Shown: in pieces, positions 27,004-35,967 of the stretch
Layout of the letters: each line of letters opens with the position of its first letter
How positions within the stretch are numbered: the first letter of the stretch is position 1
Source of the DNA: Halothiobacillus neapolitanus c2
Lineage (GTDB): Bacteria > Pseudomonadota > Gammaproteobacteria > Halothiobacillales > Halothiobacillaceae
NCBI RefSeq assembly: GCF_000024765.1
Contig: NC_013422.1
Coordinates: 639,501-703,500, forward strand
Direction: 5' to 3'
Length of the DNA: 64,000 nucleotides
The notes under the pieces: model-generated
Told to the model about the DNA's origin: nothing
What the model saw: only the letters and a program-made list of their open reading frames with translations
Database searches by the model: none
Translations under genes and position numbers: made by a program

Positions 27004-27031
27004 CTTGAAATTCAAAACAGCACCCCCATGT
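27004..27031 (+). promoter_or_regulatory. Sigma-32 heat-shock promoter of groESL
   Basis: CTTGAAA (27004-27010), a 13-base spacer and CCCCATGT (27024-27031) match the sigma-32 consensus (CTTGAAA, 13-15 bases, CCCCATNT). It lies 83 bases before the groES start. No CIRCE inverted repeat is present. Confidence 0.9.
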
Positions 27032-27113
27032 TGAGCACTCGTTACTGGCGCGCATTGGTCTTGATCGACGGATGCGCAAATTTTTGACTTGAACTTGATA
27101 CGGAGTGATCTCA

Positions 27114-27404
27114 ATGAAAATTCGTCCCCTACATGACCGCGTCTTGATCAAGCGCGTGGAAGAAGAGCGCAAAACGGCGTTTGGTATCGTTCTGCCCGAT
27201 TCCGCCGCTGAGAAGCCGAATCGTGGTGAAGTCGTTGCCGCAGGTCCCGGTAAGAGCAACGACAAAGGCGAAGTTCGTCCTATGGGCGTCAAGACAGGCG
27301 ACCAAGTCCTGTTCAATCAATATGCCGGCACCAAGGTCAAGGTGGATGGCGAGGAACTGTTGATGATGGGCGAAGACGATCTGCTCGCTGTCATCGAAGG
27401 CTAA
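27114..27404 (+). CDS. groES: Co-chaperonin GroES
   Basis: GroES caps the GroEL cylinder. The 96-residue protein starts [10 protein letters not shown] and has the mobile loop [19 protein letters not shown] and the closing signature [21 protein letters not shown] 27114 follows CGGAG by eight bases. groEL follows after 51 bases. Confidence 0.99.
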   Translation: MKIRPLHDRVLIKRVEEERKTAFGIVLPDSAAEKPNRGEVVAAGPGKSNDKGEVRPMGVKTGDQVLFNQYAGTKVKVDGEELLMMGEDDLLAVIEG

Positions 27405-27434
27405 TTTTCGCTTTATCGCAAACCTAATACCTAA

Positions 27435-29090
<1,656 letters not shown>

Positions 29091-29097
29091 TGCCCCT

Positions 29098-29172
29098 GAT
29101 CTCCGGATTGCCCGGAGATCGCCCGAAAAGACAAAACGCCCCGCACGCTAATAATGTGCGGGGCGTTTTTTA
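29098..29172 (+). terminator. groEL terminator with preceding hairpin
   Basis: GATCTCCGG/CCGGAGATC (29098-29120) is followed by AAAACGCCCCGCAC/GTGCGGGGCGTTTT (29133-29169) and a T-run. The second hairpin is a canonical intrinsic terminator. Confidence 0.9.
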
Positions 29173-29210
29173 TGCCAACTTCTTATCCATACGGCAAAAC
29201 CGGATGTGAC

Positions 29211-31787
29211 TTAGATCCACTTCATCAAGCCCAACTCGTAGGGATGGAGTTGAGCACTGTGATTAGGGACAATCCGGAATCTGAATTTTTGTAAACCGGC
29301 GAGCTGGATATTCAGGGTGAAACTGTATACCTGTGTCCCGTCTGAGGCGTCGTGTTCTGTAGTCGTTGCGGTAACGGTTGTACTGAAACGCTCAACGGTG
29401 GCCCAGTCTCCGCTTGGCGTATCCTGTCCGAACAGGCACTCGACTGCAATATCCTCTGGATTCAAACCATTGAGTGTGACGGCAACGTTCAGTGTGAGCG
29501 TGTCGCCGCTGTGAATTTGTGCCGGAACGTCAGAAATCAAAATGCCCGTCACGCCCGGCCATGCGGCAAGAACGCGGCGCTTGAAGTCTTCGAGAGAGAG
29601 CGCTTCGGCGCCGTTGTTTTGTCTCAAGCGACGCCCGTAGACTGATGCAGGCAGGTAATGCTGAGTCAGATAATCACAAACCATGCGGGCGGAGTTGAAT
29701 TGCGGCAGGATCGTGCGGATGGCCATCTTGGCGTATTTAATCCATCCATTTGGCAGGCCGTTCTGGTCGCGTTGATAAAACAGCGGCTTGACGTCGCTTT
29801 CCAGCAGCGTCAGTAAATCGCTGGCTTCTTCCGTGTCGCAATAGTCGTGGTTGAAGCTGCGGTTGTACGGTTTGATGGACCAGCCATTGGCTATTTGACC
29901 TTGCTTTTGGTAACCCTCGCCCCACCAGCCATCGGCCACAGATAGATTCAATACGCCGTTCAAACCAGCTTTCTGGCCCGAGGTGCCCGATGCTTCAAGC
30001 GGGTATTCCGGATTGTTCAGCCATACATCGCAGCCGGTAACCAGCTTGCGTGCCAGTGCCATGTCGTAGCCTTCAAGCAGCAAAATACGCCCCTGGAATT
30101 CAGGTTCGTTGGCCATTTGCCAGATTTCCCGGATCAAGCCCTTGCCCGGTTCGTCGGCTGGATGGGCCTTGCCCGCGAAGACGAACACAATCGGACGATT
30201 TTCATCAGACAGCAGTTTCGCGAGTCGTTCACGGTCGCGGAAGATCAGATTCGCTCGTTTATAGGTGGCGAATCGACGCGCAAAACCGACGAGCAGAACA
30301 TCGGACTCCGGACGATCCAGATAGCGCAAGGTGCGTTCTGTTCGGATGTCGCTCAGGCCGTCTTGCGAGAGTTGACGTGAGAGGCGCAGACGGATTTCCC
30401 GGATCAGTTCGGCCTTGAGCGCACAACGCACCGACCAGAATCGGTCTTCAGGGATGTCGTCGATAAAATTCCAGTAGCTTTTTTCACGTAAATTCCAGCG
30501 CCAATCCCGATGCAAACTGCTGAATAACTGTGAAAACTCCCGAGCCAGGAAGGTATCGACATGCACCCCGTTGGTGACGTGGGTGATCGGGTTTTCGTTG
30601 GCCGGTACCTCAGGCCAGAAATCACGGCTCATCTCCGCCGCAACCCGACCATGAATGGCGGAAACCCCGTTGTGTTGACGCGAGCCACGCAGCGCCAGCG
30701 CGGTCATGTTGAAACCGGAGCCTTCGGGTTCTCGCCCCAGAGCGAGAAACGATTCCTGATCGAGCTTGATTTGTGGCCAGAATGAACTGAAATATTCCGC
30801 CATCAACACGTCGGTAAATACATCGTGCCCTGCCGGTACGGGCGTATGCGTGGTGAACACCGTGGTTGAGGCAACCATTTCCAACGCAACGGTTTCGGTT
30901 TCACCCGATGACACATGTTCGCGCAGGCGCTCCAGAATCTGGAATGCAGCATGACCTTCATTAATATGCCAAGCCGTGGGGGCCAACCCGAGTGCGCGCA
31001 GTGCACGAACGCCGCCAATGCCCAGCACGATTTCCTGCTCGATACGTGTACGTCGATCACCGCCGTACAGCCGGTAGGTGATTTGTCGGTCATCAGTCGA
31101 GTTGCCGGGCAAGTCCGTATCCAGCAGGAACAAACGGATGCGCCCGATCATGGCAAGCCAGACCTTGACTTCGATAACACGGCCAGGAAAGTCCAGGCGG
31201 ATGGTTACCGCGTTGCCTTTGGGGTCGGTGGCCGGTGCGATGGGCAACGTGGTGAAATCGATGTCCTGATAGGTGGCTATCTGGTTGCCTTGGGCATCGA
31301 TGGTCTGCTTGAAATAACCCTGTCGGTACAACAAGCCAACTGCTACGAACGGGATGCCGATATCAGATGCGGCCTTACAGTGATCCCCCGCCAGAATCCC
31401 CAGCCCGCCGGAATAAATGGGGAGTGATTCATGAAAACCATACTCCGCACAAAAGTACGCGATCAAGTCATTCGGCTGGATGCGCTTTGCTATTGACTCA
31501 GGCATGGGCTGAGCAAGGTAGTCATCGAAATGTCGACACGCGTCGTCATAATCGGCCAGAAATACCGGATCAGTAATCGCGGCATCCATTTTTGCCTGAG
31601 ATACCCTTTTCAGAAACAGTTTCGGATTGTCATCGGTCTGCTGCCAGCAAACCGGGTCGATCTGGCTGAATAGGTGCCGGATGGATCGCGTCCAGCTGTA
31701 ATAAAGGTTATTGGCTAGATCATCCAGACGCTTGATACGTGCTGGCAGGCGAGGGGTAATTTCTAAGGCATAAATCTGAGCGGTCAT
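29211..31787 (-). CDS. glgP: Alpha-glucan (glycogen) phosphorylase, long N-terminal type
   Basis: The enzyme releases glucose-1-phosphate from glycogen. The 858-residue protein has the DUF3417 N-terminal region (LANNLYYSWTRS), then a GT35 catalytic domain with FCAEYGFHESLPIYSGGLG, WHINEGHAAF, HTPVPAGHD and the pyridoxal-phosphate region NPEYPLEASGTSGQKAGLNG. The C-terminal ~100 residues form a beta domain. This is the TIGR02094-type phosphorylase and not the E. coli MalP/GlgP type. It stands alone, divergent from the flagellin promoters. Confidence 0.93.
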   Translation of the reverse strand: MTAQIYALEITPRLPARIKRLDDLANNLYYSWTRSIRHLFSQIDPVCWQQTDDNPKLFLKRVSQAKMDAAITDPVFLADYDDACRHFDDYLAQPMPESIAKRIQPNDLIAYFCAEYGFHESLPIYSGGLGILAGDHCKAASDIGIPFVAVGLLYRQGYFKQTIDAQGNQIATYQDIDFTTLPIAPATDPKGNAVTIRLDFPGRVIEVKVWLAMIGRIRLFLLDTDLPGNSTDDRQITYRLYGGDRRTRIEQEIVLGIGGVRALRALGLAPTAWHINEGHAAFQILERLREHVSSGETETVALEMVASTTVFTTHTPVPAGHDVFTDVLMAEYFSSFWPQIKLDQESFLALGREPEGSGFNMTALALRGSRQHNGVSAIHGRVAAEMSRDFWPEVPANENPITHVTNGVHVDTFLAREFSQLFSSLHRDWRWNLREKSYWNFIDDIPEDRFWSVRCALKAELIREIRLRLSRQLSQDGLSDIRTERTLRYLDRPESDVLLVGFARRFATYKRANLIFRDRERLAKLLSDENRPIVFVFAGKAHPADEPGKGLIREIWQMANEPEFQGRILLLEGYDMALARKLVTGCDVWLNNPEYPLEASGTSGQKAGLNGVLNLSVADGWWGEGYQKQGQIANGWSIKPYNRSFNHDYCDTEEASDLLTLLESDVKPLFYQRDQNGLPNGWIKYAKMAIRTILPQFNSARMVCDYLTQHYLPASVYGRRLRQNNGAEALSLEDFKRRVLAAWPGVTGILISDVPAQIHSGDTLTLNVAVTLNGLNPEDIAVECLFGQDTPSGDWATVERFSTTVTATTTEHDASDGTQVYSFTLNIQLAGLQKFRFRIVPNHSAQLHPYELGLMKWI

Positions 31788-31942
31788 GGACTTGCATACC
31801 CCTTGCTCGGTGATGGTTTCGAGAACAATGCCTTCGTATCAAGGTTGGCTAATACGGTTATACCGTTTTCATTTGAAGCTGTCATGTCCACGCGAACTAT
31901 TTCTAGTCACTATGACTTCTGACCTGGATTGTGGATCGGGGC

Positions 31943-31969
31943 TCAAGTTTTTCATCCCGTTGCCGATAA
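31943..31969 (+). promoter_or_regulatory. Upstream sigma-28 (FliA) promoter
   Basis: TCAAGTTT, an 11-base spacer and GCCGATAA match the FliA consensus TAAAGTTT-N11-GCCGATAA with one deviation. It lies 163 bases before the flagellin start. Confidence 0.8.
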
Positions 31970-32041
31970 GCAGTTTGCGGACGAATTGATGGCATGGGAA
32001 ACCGGTAAATCAAGGGTCGAAAAAATTTTTTAAAAAAGTTC

Positions 32042-32068
32042 TAAAGTTTTTTCAAAGGCCGCCGATAC
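32042..32068 (+). promoter_or_regulatory. Proximal sigma-28 (FliA) promoter of fliC
   Basis: TAAAGTTT (32042-32049), 11 bases and GCCGATAC (32061-32068) match the FliA consensus at all but the last base, with the correct spacing. It lies 64 bases before the flagellin ATG and 99 bases after the other FliA promoter. Confidence 0.92.
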
Positions 32069-32131
32069 AGCAACTACAGATCGAGTTCATTGGCATGTTG
32101 CCAAGCAAAAACCCACGAGAGGATCGAGATC

Positions 32132-32995
32132 ATGAATGTAATCAACACCAACATTCTTTCCCTGCAAACTCAAAACGCATTGCGCGCCAATGGCAATGCC
32201 ATGCAGACTGCAATGCAGCGTTTGTCTACCGGTTTGCGTATCAACAGCGCCAAGGACGATGCGGCGGGTTTGGCTATCAGCGACCGTATGACCACACAAA
32301 TCAACGGTTCCAATGTGGCTGCGCGAAATGCTAACGACGGTATTTCGCTGGCGCAAACCGCTGAAGGTGCAATGGGTGCTTTGACCTCTACTCTGCAGCG
32401 GATGCGTGATCTGGCTGTTCAGTCTGCCAACGCCACCAATAGCACCTCTGATCGTCAAAACCTGCAAACCGAGTTCGTTCAACTTCAGAGCGAGTTGGGC
32501 CGAATCATTGGTAACACCCAGTTCAACGGTAAAAATGTATTGCAGGGTGGCCTGAGTGGTTCTGCCAATGCCAAGTTCCAAGTTGGTGCCAACACCGGCG
32601 CTACAAACCAGATCGCATTCTCGATTAACAACCAGTCTGCCCGCGGTACAGCAAGTGGCGGGATCAAGTCCGCTCTGGCGAATACTGTGTCTATCGGTAG
32701 TAAAGCGACCTTCACCAAAATCATGAGTGGCATTAGCCTCATCGATAAGGCGATCACCTCGATCGACACCACCCGCGCCAAGCTGGGTGCGGTACAAAAC
32801 CGGTTCCAGATCACCATCGATAACCTGAACACCTTTGTGGTCAACCAGTCACAAGCGCGTTCACGAATTCTGGATACCAACTTTGCTGCAGAAACTTCTA
32901 ACCTGTCTAAGGCTCAGATTCTGCAACAAGCAGGTAACGCCATGTTGACCCAAGCAAATCAGGCACCACAAGCTGTGCTGAGCCTGCTCCGTTAA
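32132..32995 (+). CDS. fliC: Flagellin
   Basis: The filament subunit is 287 residues, a short flagellin with essentially only the D0 and D1 domains. The N-terminus MNVINTNILSLQTQNAL and RLSTGLRINSAKDDAAG and the C-terminus QAPQAVLSLLR are canonical. The short middle is Ser/Asn/Gly-rich (about 155-195), a plausible glycosylation surface. ATG 32132 follows AGAGGA. It is transcribed from FliA promoters. The Maf glycosyltransferase and legionaminic genes downstream suggest the filament is glycosylated. Confidence 0.97.
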   Translation: MNVINTNILSLQTQNALRANGNAMQTAMQRLSTGLRINSAKDDAAGLAISDRMTTQINGSNVAARNANDGISLAQTAEGAMGALTSTLQRMRDLAVQSANATNSTSDRQNLQTEFVQLQSELGRIIGNTQFNGKNVLQGGLSGSANAKFQVGANTGATNQIAFSINNQSARGTASGGIKSALANTVSIGSKATFTKIMSGISLIDKAITSIDTTRAKLGAVQNRFQITIDNLNTFVVNQSQARSRILDTNFAAETSNLSKAQILQQAGNAMLTQANQAPQAVLSLLR

Positions 32996-33018
32996 TCCAC
33001 TGGTGGACTAACAATGGG

Positions 33019-33034
33019 TGATCAGGGATGATCA
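33019..33034 (+). promoter_or_regulatory. GGGA-loop hairpin just after fliC
   Basis: TGATCA-GGGA-TGATCA forms a 6-bp stem with a GGGA tetraloop, 24 bases after the flagellin stop. The GGA in a loop resembles a CsrA/RsmA site, but the flanks do not match the consensus closely. Confidence 0.4.
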
Positions 33035-33053
33035 TGTAAACCTAAGAAAGCTT

Positions 33054-33079
33054 GGAAGGCGTCCGACGGGACGTCTTCC
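33054..33079 (+). terminator. Hairpin between fliC and flaG
   Basis: GGAAGGCGTC and GACGTCTTCC form a 10-bp stem with one G-T pair around CGACGG. There is no T-run after it, so it is more likely a 3'-end-stabilising or partial termination hairpin that lowers flaG-fliD relative to flagellin. Confidence 0.55.
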
Positions 33080-33098
33080 GGGTTGAGGGCTGAGCATC

Positions 33099-33506
33099 AT
33101 GAGTGCCATAAATAACATCGTCAGTTCAAGCATCCATCCTGCGGTCGCGGGACAGGATGCTTCGTCGTTTTCACAGGCTTCCACCCCGACCAGTGTGGTT
33201 ACTCTGCCCGCCGATCCGAGGCTTCAGGCGAATGCCTCGGCGGGATCTGCGAATAGCCGGAAACCGACAAAGGAAGAAGTGAATCAGGTGCTTGAGGGTT
33301 TAATCAAGCGTCAACAGGGTTCGCCGACATCGGTTCAGTTTTCGGTGGATGAAAAACTTGATCAGGTCGTCATTAAGGTGGTGGATCCCACTACTCAGAA
33401 GGTGATCAAGCAGATTCCGTCTGAGGCTATTATGAAAATGCGTGAAGATATGTTGGCTTTTGAGTCAAAATCATCAACCGGCCTGCTGCTGTCGGAAAAG
33501 ACGTAG
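33099..33506 (+). CDS. flaG: FlaG-family flagellar protein
   Basis: The 135-residue protein has a disordered Ser/Thr/Ala-rich first half and the FlaG domain in the second (SVQFSVDEKLDQVVIKVVDP..KVIKQIPSE), which is diagnostic. FlaG proteins affect filament length. It lies between fliC and fliD as in Pseudomonas and Vibrio. Confidence 0.92.
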   Translation: MSAINNIVSSSIHPAVAGQDASSFSQASTPTSVVTLPADPRLQANASAGSANSRKPTKEEVNQVLEGLIKRQQGSPTSVQFSVDEKLDQVVIKVVDPTTQKVIKQIPSEAIMKMREDMLAFESKSSTGLLLSEKT

Positions 33507-33552
33507 CAAATATAAAATCCAGTCCCGATATATAGGGGCGGAGGAGTTAGAC

Positions 33553-34959
33553 ATGTCTACTACGGTATCTACCACGAGTTCGACCTCCCCAAGTGGAATT
33601 TCCTTTTCCGGACTGGGTTCGGGTTTGGATATTCAGGGCATCGTCACACAATTGGTGAATGCTGAGGGAGCACCCCAGCAGCAAATTCTCACGAATCGGC
33701 AAACAGCCTTCAATACGACTTTGTCGGCACTCGGTCAGCTTAAGAGTAGTTTGTCGAGTATCCAGACGGCGGTTGACGCATTTCAAAATCTGGATACTTT
33801 CCGGACACGGACGGCGACAGTTTCCAATAGCAGTATTTTGAGTGCTTCTGCTATTCCCGGAACGGCGCTAGGGACTTATCAGGTTGAAGTGGATCAATTG
33901 GCCACAGCACAGAAGATGGCTTCGGCTGGTTATGCTTCGGCAACGAGTACTGTGGGATCCGGGACACTTAACTTTACTGTCGGTAGTGGCTCATTCTCTG
34001 TCAGTGTTGCGGCCACCGATACCCTCACGAATATTCGGGATAACATCAATGCTGCCACTGGCAACACGGGTGTGCAGGCGTCAATCATCAATGTGGATAA
34101 TGGCAGTGGCGGAACAGTTTCTAAGTTGGTGATGACCGCGCTGAATACGGGCACGAGTAATGGCTTCACGGTTACCGCAGTGGATTCTGATGGCAATAAC
34201 ACGGATGCCGTCGGATTATCTGCTCTTGCATCCAACAACCTGACGCAAATTAGTGCGGCTCAAGATTCCATCATTAAAATCGATGGTATGCAGGTAACCA
34301 GTGCATCCAATAGTGTGAGTACGGCCGTTACCGGTTTGACTTTGAATCTCACGCAGGCTCAAGTGGGTACCAGCGTGGCGGTGACGGTGGGGACGGACAA
34401 CAGCCCCATCACCACCGCGTTACAGACGTTGGTGACCAATTACAACAAATATCAGTCAACCAATGCCAGTCTGACCTCTTATGATCAGACCGCTAATCAG
34501 GCTGGGGCGTTGTTGGGCGATGTGACAGCCACTGGGGTCAACAATGCCTTGCGTTCACTGATGGGGCAGAATTACACAACGGGCAGCACTACCATTCAAA
34601 ACCTGGCGGATATCGGCATTCAAGTGGACAAGAATGGAGTGATGTCGCTGGATACCACCAAGTTGAATCAAGCTCTTGCCGCTGATCCTAATGTGGTCAA
34701 GACGTTGCTGACCGACCCAACGAATGGTGTGAGTGCCAAAGTAGACAGCGTGCTCAATCCTTATTTGCAATATAACGGCGTCTTTGATTCCCGCACGGCA
34801 AGCATCAATAGCCAATTGAAAACAATCACGACGCAGCAGGCTGATCTACAAGCTCGCTTGAATCAGTATCAGACATCGTTGATGGCACAATTCACCGCGA
34901 TGGATTCTTATGTTGCTCAGATGAATCAATCGATGAGTTTTCTGTCGAAACTGAACTGA
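33553..34959 (+). CDS. fliD: Flagellar filament cap protein FliD
   Basis: FliD caps the filament and inserts flagellin. The 468-residue protein has the N-terminal signature SFSGLGSGLDIQGIVTQLV and the C-terminal coiled region (LNQYQTSLMAQFTAMDSYVAQMNQSM, given in part) ending in SFLSKLN. The centre is Ser/Thr/Asn-rich beta domain. ATG 33553 follows GGAGGAG; an upstream 37-codon extension is open but overlaps flaG and is not supported. Confidence 0.95.
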   Translation: MSTTVSTTSSTSPSGISFSGLGSGLDIQGIVTQLVNAEGAPQQQILTNRQTAFNTTLSALGQLKSSLSSIQTAVDAFQNLDTFRTRTATVSNSSILSASAIPGTALGTYQVEVDQLATAQKMASAGYASATSTVGSGTLNFTVGSGSFSVSVAATDTLTNIRDNINAATGNTGVQASIINVDNGSGGTVSKLVMTALNTGTSNGFTVTAVDSDGNNTDAVGLSALASNNLTQISAAQDSIIKIDGMQVTSASNSVSTAVTGLTLNLTQAQVGTSVAVTVGTDNSPITTALQTLVTNYNKYQSTNASLTSYDQTANQAGALLGDVTATGVNNALRSLMGQNYTTGSTTIQNLADIGIQVDKNGVMSLDTTKLNQALAADPNVVKTLLTDPTNGVSAKVDSVLNPYLQYNGVFDSRTASINSQLKTITTQQADLQARLNQYQTSLMAQFTAMDSYVAQMNQSMSFLSKLN

Positions 34960-35004
34960 ACGGGCTCAAGATTTTCGATTGTTGGTCGATAACCTCCGTA
35001 GCCG

Positions 35005-35036
35005 CGCACACATAGAAATATGTTACATCGTGTGCG
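35005..35036. promoter_or_regulatory. Hairpin upstream of fliS
   Basis: CGCACAC and GTGTGCG form a 7-bp stem around an 18-base loop, between fliD and the fliS ribosome site. No T-run follows. It may be a processing or translation-control hairpin. Confidence 0.35.
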
Positions 35037-35068
35037 TGTAGCCCATGTCTTATTGGAGTTCGAATATC

Positions 35069-35491
35069 ATGTACGCCAAAGCTTACGCCCAAAATTATCG
35101 CCAAATCGATCTTGTTGCTGAGGTCGAACAGGCTTCGCCACACCGTTTGGTTGCCATGCTGTTTGAGGGGTTCCTGACTCACGTGGCAAAGGCCAAGGTG
35201 GCCACCCAGACCATGGACTATGAAGCAAAGGCTCGCAATGTGCAGTTGGCGATGGATATTCTGGTCGGCCTGAAGGGCGGGTTGAGTAATGATGCCAGCC
35301 CGGAACTGGCCGAGCGCCTGTTTGAGTTGTATGACTACTGCGAGCGCCGGTTGCTGGACGCCAGTGCTCGCCGTGATATCTCGGGCTTTGAGGAAGTGGA
35401 TATGTTGATTCGCCAAATCAAGGAAGCTTGGGATGCAATCGAACCGCAAGTCGCCACGGGGCAAGCGGTGAAAATGGCCGCCACCGCCTGA
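35069..35491 (+). CDS. fliS: Flagellin export chaperone FliS
   Basis: FliS binds flagellin in the cytoplasm and prevents early polymerisation. The 140-residue helical protein begins MYAKAYAQNYRQ, the normal FliS start, and has EQASPHRLVAMLFEG and LFELYDYCERRLLDAS. ATG 35069 follows GGAG; an upstream in-frame ATG at 35045 lacks one. Confidence 0.94.
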   Translation: MYAKAYAQNYRQIDLVAEVEQASPHRLVAMLFEGFLTHVAKAKVATQTMDYEAKARNVQLAMDILVGLKGGLSNDASPELAERLFELYDYCERRLLDASARRDISGFEEVDMLIRQIKEAWDAIEPQVATGQAVKMAATA

Positions 35492-35514
35492 ACGGGCAGC
35501 TACGTATCCACGTT

Positions 35515-35880
35515 ATGGCTGCGCCCCTGCCTAGTGTTCTAGTCGACCGTTTGTCCTTGCTTCAGCGGCTGGGTTCCGAAGTGGACGCCGAAGCTGTGCT
35601 TTGGTTGGCGGATCGAACGGGTGCTCATGACGAAACCGCGTTGAACTCTATTGCCGAAGCCCGGCGCATGATTGAGCTCACAGTGGATATGGCGATGGCC
35701 GCCGACTACGCCGAACACCCCATGGTTCTGGCCATGCGGGACGAGTGGGAGCAGCGGTTTGCCCGCATCAAGATCGAGATGAAGGATAAATACAAAAGCC
35801 TGGCTGACTCACTTCAGCAACAGGCCCAGCAGACTCGGGCCGTCAGGGCTTATATGAGCACACAAGGGGCCAGCTTCTAG
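35515..35880 (+). CDS. FliT-like flagellar chaperone candidate
   Basis: The 121-residue protein is predicted mostly helical (RLSLLQRLGSEVDA, then WEQRFARIKIEMKDKYKSL), ending in a Gln-rich helix. It occupies the fliT place immediately behind fliS. Sequence similarity to FliT is too weak to confirm by eye; the call rests on size, helicity and position. ATG 35515 has only a weak ribosome site. Confidence 0.6.
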   Translation: MAAPLPSVLVDRLSLLQRLGSEVDAEAVLWLADRTGAHDETALNSIAEARRMIELTVDMAMAADYAEHPMVLAMRDEWEQRFARIKIEMKDKYKSLADSLQQQAQQTRAVRAYMSTQGASF

Positions 35881-35967
35881 TCTCCTGCACGTTTAAATTG
35901 GATCATTGGGCGGTTTCGTCTTCTGCGATCCAATCATGGATCCTCTGTTATCGCACACTAAAATTCC

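Larger units (their letters stand above)
31788..32131. other. glgP-fliC intergenic region
   Basis: 344 bases with no gene. It holds two sigma-28 promoters for fliC (listed separately) and an AT-rich tract (about 32015-32055). The promoter of the divergent glgP must lie in the left part but is not obvious. Confidence 0.6.

Noticed and set aside
27004-27050. CIRCE element before groES
   Set aside because: Only a small GAGCACTC palindrome occurs; the required inverted repeat with 9-base spacer is absent.
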